Assembly: GCF_012641265.1 (NCBI RefSeq)
Contig: NZ_JABAHZ010000002.1
Span: 868,001-932,000 of the forward strand
Reading direction: 5' to 3'
DNA length: 64,000 nucleotides
Source: Chitinophaga eiseniae
GTDB lineage: Bacteria; Bacteroidota; Bacteroidia; Chitinophagales; Chitinophagaceae
The notes under the pieces were generated by a model. That model did no database searches. It was not told where the DNA came from and worked only from the letters and a program-made list of their open reading frames with translations. The translations under genes were made by a program, and so were the position numbers. Positions 60,423 to 64,000 of the stretch are shown here, piece after piece. Numbering within the stretch: the first letter of the stretch is position 1; each line of letters opens with the position of its first letter.

Positions 60423-62834
60423 ATGTGGCAACGTTTAGCAGGCTTTGTGCTAAAATATCGATTATTGCTTCTACTTCTATTGCTCGCCGGTACCGGCGTG
60501 ATGGGTTATTATGCCAGTAAGGTACAAATGTCTTACGATTACGTGGCTACCATTCCACATGACAACCCCAAATTTCTTGAGTACCAGGAATTTAAACAAA
60601 AATTTGGCGGGGATGGTAATGTGCTCATGCTTGCGGTGCAGACAGATAAATTTTTTCAGGCAGATTTTTTCAAGGACTATGTTCAGCTGAACAAGGACAT
60701 GAAGAATGTTTTTGCCGTGGAGAATATTATGAGTGTGCCAATGGCCATCAACCTGGTAAAAAATGACAGTACCCAGAAGCTGGAAGCTAACCTGCTTTTC
60801 AAGGGCGATTTGGGCAACCAGGTGGTGATCGACAGCTTATCCAGGGTATTTAACACCCTCCTGTTTTATAAGGGACTGTTGTACAACCCCGATTCGCATG
60901 CCTATCTCATGGCTATTTATGTGAATAAGGATGTATTTAATTCCCCTAAGCGCACTGGCGTGGTAAAGGAAATTACCAAGCTGGCCAACGCTTTCCAGGA
61001 AAAGCAGCATACCGAAGTACATTTGAGCGGATTGCCGCTTATTCGTACGGCCATGGCCGTTAAAGTGGCAGACGAGCTGAAGTTGTTTCTCAAAATCTCC
61101 TTCCTCCTGACAGGGCTAATATTATTCTTGTTTTTCAGGTCCTTCAGCGCAGTGCTGATGTCTATGATTGTAGTGGCCATTGGGGTGATCTGGTCGGTAG
61201 GTACCATTGTACTGATGGGTTATAAGATTACTTTGCTGACAGGACTGATTCCCTCGTTGATTGTAGTAATAGGGATTCCGAACTGTGTGTACTTTTTGAG
61301 TAAGTACCATACTGCGTATGCGAAGGATGCCAATAAAACCCGGGCATTGGTGCATATGATACAGCGTATGGGGATTGTAACGCTGTTTACCAACCTTACG
61401 GCGGCTATTGGTTTTGGGGTATTCTGCTTTACCAACAGCGCCATCCTGAAGGAGTTTGGCGTAGTAGCGGGGCTGAATATTATGTTCATCTTCCTGATCT
61501 CGTTTATTTTCCTGCCCTCTGTGCTCAGTTATTTACCGGCGCCCAAGAGCAAACATACAGACTACCTGGAGAACCGCTTCTTTGCAGCCGTATTAGATTT
61601 TCTGACAACGCTGGTATTCAAATACCGGCCATGGGTATATGGGGTGAGCGTGATAGCGGTAGTATTGGCCATTGTGGGCATGGGCCGTTTGCAATCAGTG
61701 GGATATATGCTGGATGATATCCCGCATACCGACAAGCTATATACCGATTTGAAGTTTTTGGAAACCAATTTCAAGGGTGTAATGCCATTGGAGATTGCAG
61801 TAGATACAAAGAGGAAGAACGGTGTGATTAGCCTGCAAACACTGAACAGGCTGGATAAATTAACCCAACTGATCAGCTCTCAGCCTGATTTTGGTCGTCC
61901 TTTATCAGTGGTAGAAGGGATTAAATTTGCCAAGCAGGCCTATTTTAGTGGGGATAGCTCCAACTATGCGGTGCCGAATGAGTTTGATCTCGGCTTCCTG
62001 GCGCCTTATCTCCGGATGAAGGGTAACAGCAATGCCACGGGAGCTACTTCTACGTTCAGTAAGCTGGTATCTTCTTTTATGGATAGTACTAAGCAGGTAG
62101 CGAGGCTGAGTGTAAATATGAAGGATGTAGGATCGCAGAAACTGCCAGTGTTGCTGGACTCCCTGCGGCCGAAAGTAACGGAGATCTTTGATACGGCGCA
62201 TTACAGAGTTACTTTTACTGGTACCAGTGTAATATTCCAGGAAGGTACACGCTTTATCATCAATGGGCTGATGGAGAGTATTATCCTGGCTTTTGTGCTG
62301 ATTATGCTGTGTATGCTGTACTTGTTCCGTTCGTGGAGAATGCTGATCATATCACTGATTCCGAATGTGATTCCGCTGGTGGTAACGGCGGGTGTAATGG
62401 GCTGGGTAGGCGTGGCGCTGAAGCCTTCTACGGTGTTGGTATTTAGTGTGGCATTGGGGATAGCCATTGACGTTACTATCCGTTTCCTGGTTAACTTTAA
62501 GCAGGAGCTGCCACGCCATGATTTTGATATCAGTGCTACAGTGAAACAGACCATACATGAAACCGGCTTGAGCATTATTTATACATCTGCCATTTTGTTT
62601 GCCGGCTTTATGATTTTCAGTTTTTCAGAGTTTGGCGGTACTAAGGCATTGGGTTGGCTCACATCGCTTACGCTGGTAGTGGCTATGATTACCAATCTGA
62701 CTATCTTGCCGGCTTTGTTATTGTGGATGGAAAAGGCGTTGCTGAAGAAGGCGAGGAAGAAAGAGTTGTGGAAAACGCTGGATGAGGAGGAAGATATCGA
62801 CATAGCGCAATTAGGTATCAGCGACAAGGAGTAA
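60423..62834 (+). CDS. MMPL/RND-family exporter
   Basis: 803 aa. Two homologous halves, each one membrane helix, a periplasmic loop and five helices (sterol-sensing-like/MMPL pattern). The first bundle runs about residues 220-370, the second about 600-780. The proton-relay Asp seen in RND proteins is likely in GIAIDVTIRFLVNF. It ends in an acidic cytoplasmic tail (DEEEDIDIAQLG). Members move lipids, hopanoids or hydrophobic compounds; substrate unknown. Single gene. Confidence 0.92.
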   Translation: MWQRLAGFVLKYRLLLLLLLLAGTGVMGYYASKVQMSYDYVATIPHDNPKFLEYQEFKQKFGGDGNVLMLAVQTDKFFQADFFKDYVQLNKDMKNVFAVENIMSVPMAINLVKNDSTQKLEANLLFKGDLGNQVVIDSLSRVFNTLLFYKGLLYNPDSHAYLMAIYVNKDVFNSPKRTGVVKEITKLANAFQEKQHTEVHLSGLPLIRTAMAVKVADELKLFLKISFLLTGLILFLFFRSFSAVLMSMIVVAIGVIWSVGTIVLMGYKITLLTGLIPSLIVVIGIPNCVYFLSKYHTAYAKDANKTRALVHMIQRMGIVTLFTNLTAAIGFGVFCFTNSAILKEFGVVAGLNIMFIFLISFIFLPSVLSYLPAPKSKHTDYLENRFFAAVLDFLTTLVFKYRPWVYGVSVIAVVLAIVGMGRLQSVGYMLDDIPHTDKLYTDLKFLETNFKGVMPLEIAVDTKRKNGVISLQTLNRLDKLTQLISSQPDFGRPLSVVEGIKFAKQAYFSGDSSNYAVPNEFDLGFLAPYLRMKGNSNATGATSTFSKLVSSFMDSTKQVARLSVNMKDVGSQKLPVLLDSLRPKVTEIFDTAHYRVTFTGTSVIFQEGTRFIINGLMESIILAFVLIMLCMLYLFRSWRMLIISLIPNVIPLVVTAGVMGWVGVALKPSTVLVFSVALGIAIDVTIRFLVNFKQELPRHDFDISATVKQTIHETGLSIIYTSAILFAGFMIFSFSEFGGTKALGWLTSLTLVVAMITNLTILPALLLWMEKALLKKARKKELWKTLDEEEDIDIAQLGISDKE

Positions 62835-62859
62835 CTTTAGGACTTATCATAAAGGTTAT

Positions 62860-62902
62860 CGGGGTTAACACAGGCGGTAAAAGTAGCCATGTGTTAACCC
62901 CG
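62860..62902. terminator. Hairpin after the RND gene
   Basis: 13-bp perfect arms CGGGGTTAACACA / TGTGTTAACCCCG with an extra inner GGC/GCC pairing and no T-run. It lies 25 nt downstream of the stop. Confidence 0.5.
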
Positions 62903-63084
62903 ATGGCGTTTCAGGAGCTGTATTTCGCAGTGGATGCTAAATGTTTAGCTAAAATGGACAAAAAAACGCCTTGAAATAATCTAGTGGACAACATTCAAAT
63001 ACCCTTATCACCGCTTGTAAAAAAGGAGGGGGTATTATAATGAAAAAGTATGAGGTTTATAACGCCATTCTAACCACATAGTTC

Positions 63085-63771
63085 ATGAAAAATAAGTTCT
63101 TAAAGGGCGCTCATTTATCTGAGCGCAAGTTTAAGGAGATCTTGCGGCTATTTGCCGATGATCTGACTGCGACCCAGATAGCCAATATCAGTGGTGTCAG
63201 TAGGGTAACTATCAATAGTTATCTGAAAAAATTAAGACACCAGATAGCCCGCTTTTGTGAATCGCAGCATCCTGCGCCGGTTCCCGTGTTAACCTACGAT
63301 GTCCGGCAAAGTGACCCTACCCCCGACCACGACAGCGATACGCTGGTGGCAGTAAAGCCGGAAGTAGACCGGATAGTGAAGCCCGTAATCTTCGGTATTT
63401 GCCGAACGGCAGACAGGTTACACACCGAAATTCTCCCAGATGTAAGTCGTTCTATGATCCATGCCGCTACACGCGGACGTTCCGTGTTGGAAACGCAGGG
63501 TATCTCAGAACGTTTGCGCCGTTTTAACGGGCTGGTAGATTTAGGTCAGTACCGTTTGTATCGTTTAGGTCAAACTTCCGATTCCCATCAGATGGATGAT
63601 GTAGATGCTTTCTGGGGACTTACCAAGCACCGCCTGGCTAAGTTTAAGGGATTAAACCGTAATACGGCTTATTTACACCTGAAAGAGTGTGAGTACCGGT
63701 TTAATCATCGGAACGATGATTTATTTATGGTATTGCTGGAGTTGTTAAAAGCATATCCGCTTACCCTTTGA
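63085..63771 (+). CDS. IS1595/IS1016-like transposase-derived protein
   Basis: 228 aa. N-terminal HTH (FADDLTATQIANISGVSRVT), no zinc ribbon, and a C-terminal ISXO2-like part ending in the typical FWGLTKHRLAKFKGLN and LHLKECEYRFNHR. Catalytic acidic sites of IS1595 enzymes look altered: the VDExYxGG block is missing, the D-G-W site is replaced by SERLRRFN, and HxNxIExFW has become HQMDDVDAFW. I found no clear terminal inverted repeats. Either a decayed element or a domesticated DNA-binding protein; the intact frame favours the latter slightly. Confidence 0.7.
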   Translation: MKNKFLKGAHLSERKFKEILRLFADDLTATQIANISGVSRVTINSYLKKLRHQIARFCESQHPAPVPVLTYDVRQSDPTPDHDSDTLVAVKPEVDRIVKPVIFGICRTADRLHTEILPDVSRSMIHAATRGRSVLETQGISERLRRFNGLVDLGQYRLYRLGQTSDSHQMDDVDAFWGLTKHRLAKFKGLNRNTAYLHLKECEYRFNHRNDDLFMVLLELLKAYPLTL

Positions 63772-63781
63772 TAAGACATTA

Positions 63782-63800
63782 GCCCCGCATTATGTGGGGC
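63782..63800 (+). terminator. Hairpin after the transposase-like gene
   Basis: GCCCCGCA TTA TGTGGGGC, 8 bp with one G-T, 10 nt past the stop, no T-run. Confidence 0.55.
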
Positions 63801-63839
63801 AACATTAATCTCGATTTAGATTTTGGTTGATGAGCACAG

Positions 63840-63856
63840 GCGGTATTCTTGCCGCT
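63840..63856 (+). repeat. Hairpin related to the small-RNA-like elements (copy 5, partial)
   Basis: GCGGTA TTCT TGCCGC then TTGTTT. The stem-loop and flanks match element copies 1 and 4 (GCGGTATTCTTACCGC-like), but the CATAGGATATGG block is not present upstream. Confidence 0.3.
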
Positions 63857-63975
63857 TGTTTATTATTATGTCCTTACGCTTGTTTTTAATATATAATATG
63901 TTAATGTATTGTTAAAGTGATGTTATCCGAATGTTATCGGGAACTTTCCAAGCTTAATTTTTTGTTAATAAATAT

Positions 63976-63983
63976 TATATTTG
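63976..63983 (+). promoter_or_regulatory. Promoter -7 box for a gene beyond the window
   Basis: TATATTTG, exact TAnnTTTG match, 17 nt from the right edge. Confidence 0.4.
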
Positions 63984-64000
63984 AAGCCGGTTGAAAATTT

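Noticed and set aside
1..64000. CRISPR array, rRNA operon, tRNA genes, prophage
   Set aside because: No regularly spaced direct repeats, no 16S/23S signature, no tRNA cloverleaf and no phage structural genes were seen.

Overview
The window is a chromosomal segment of a Bacteroidota bacterium, most likely of the Chitinophagaceae (Chitinophaga-like). This rests on protein content: a gldKLMN gliding/type IX secretion locus, the Bacteroidota-type cytochrome oxidase cluster, lipoprotein-rich envelope genes, many families typical of the phylum (DUF2911, DUF4197, DUF4271, DUF4783, DUF6263, TIGR02757), and promoters of the Bacteroidota TAnnTTTG -7 type. It is also supported by frequent non-ATG starts and weak Shine-Dalgarno signals. 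Almost all of it is ordinary, dense chromosome. I see no rRNA, tRNA, CRISPR array, prophage or complete insertion sequence.

Layout. 1-4.6 kb is a haem-copper oxidase cluster: end of subunit I, haem O synthase, two subunit III-type proteins, subunit IV, a SCO copper chaperone, a DUF420 protein with an EF-hand-like loop, and a small CxxC membrane protein. 4.6-10.2 kb holds a GNAT enzyme, a MarR regulator with a Cys-rich tail, DUF2024, a protoglobin, a ClC transporter, an SMR (SugE-like) exporter, an AlkD-type repair protein and MeaB. 10.4-13.8 kb has a LON-domain protein, an outer-membrane protein, LptC and a CsaA-like tRNA-binding protein. 13.8-18.4 kb has a 680-bp gene-free stretch, a dipeptidyl peptidase and lysS. 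18.6-26.6 kb carries a stress protein, DUF4197, a flavin reductase/FAA-hydrolase pair, a beta-lactamase-fold serine hydrolase, a fatty-acid hydroxylase and an unassigned three-gene unit. 26.7-36.9 kb has a cystathionine synthase/lyase, DUF2911, ACP phosphodiesterase, a deoxyhypusine-synthase homologue, HemW, DUF4271, HemD and a DUF255 protein. 37.2-42.1 kb is gldKLMN. 42.1-55.3 kb has Crp/DinB, UvrC, GpmI, NadC, a lipid kinase, SUI1, an AKR with an AraC regulator, GT39 and BirA. 55.4-62.8 kb has RsfS, FtsH, an LUD protein, LpxH, RecO and an MMPL/RND exporter. The right end holds a degenerate IS1595-type transposase-like gene.

The most unusual signal is not protein coding. Four intergenic places (about 13.99, 14.27, 16.82 and 28.09 kb) carry a roughly 60-70 nt element. 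Each has a -7-like box, then a nearly invariant block containing TTTTCATAGGATATGGT (looser in the second copy), then a stem whose arms vary but stay paired around a TTCT/GTCT tetraloop, then a T-run. Three of the four also have CGTTCAC at the same distance (43-44 bp) upstream of the block. This looks like a multicopy family of short independently transcribed RNAs, or a mobile regulatory cassette. One copy ends 39 nt before the lysS start codon. A related hairpin lies beside the transposase-like gene near 63.84 kb. Long perfect intergenic palindromes (15-28 bp arms), some built from reiterated AAAGC-type words, separate many convergent genes.
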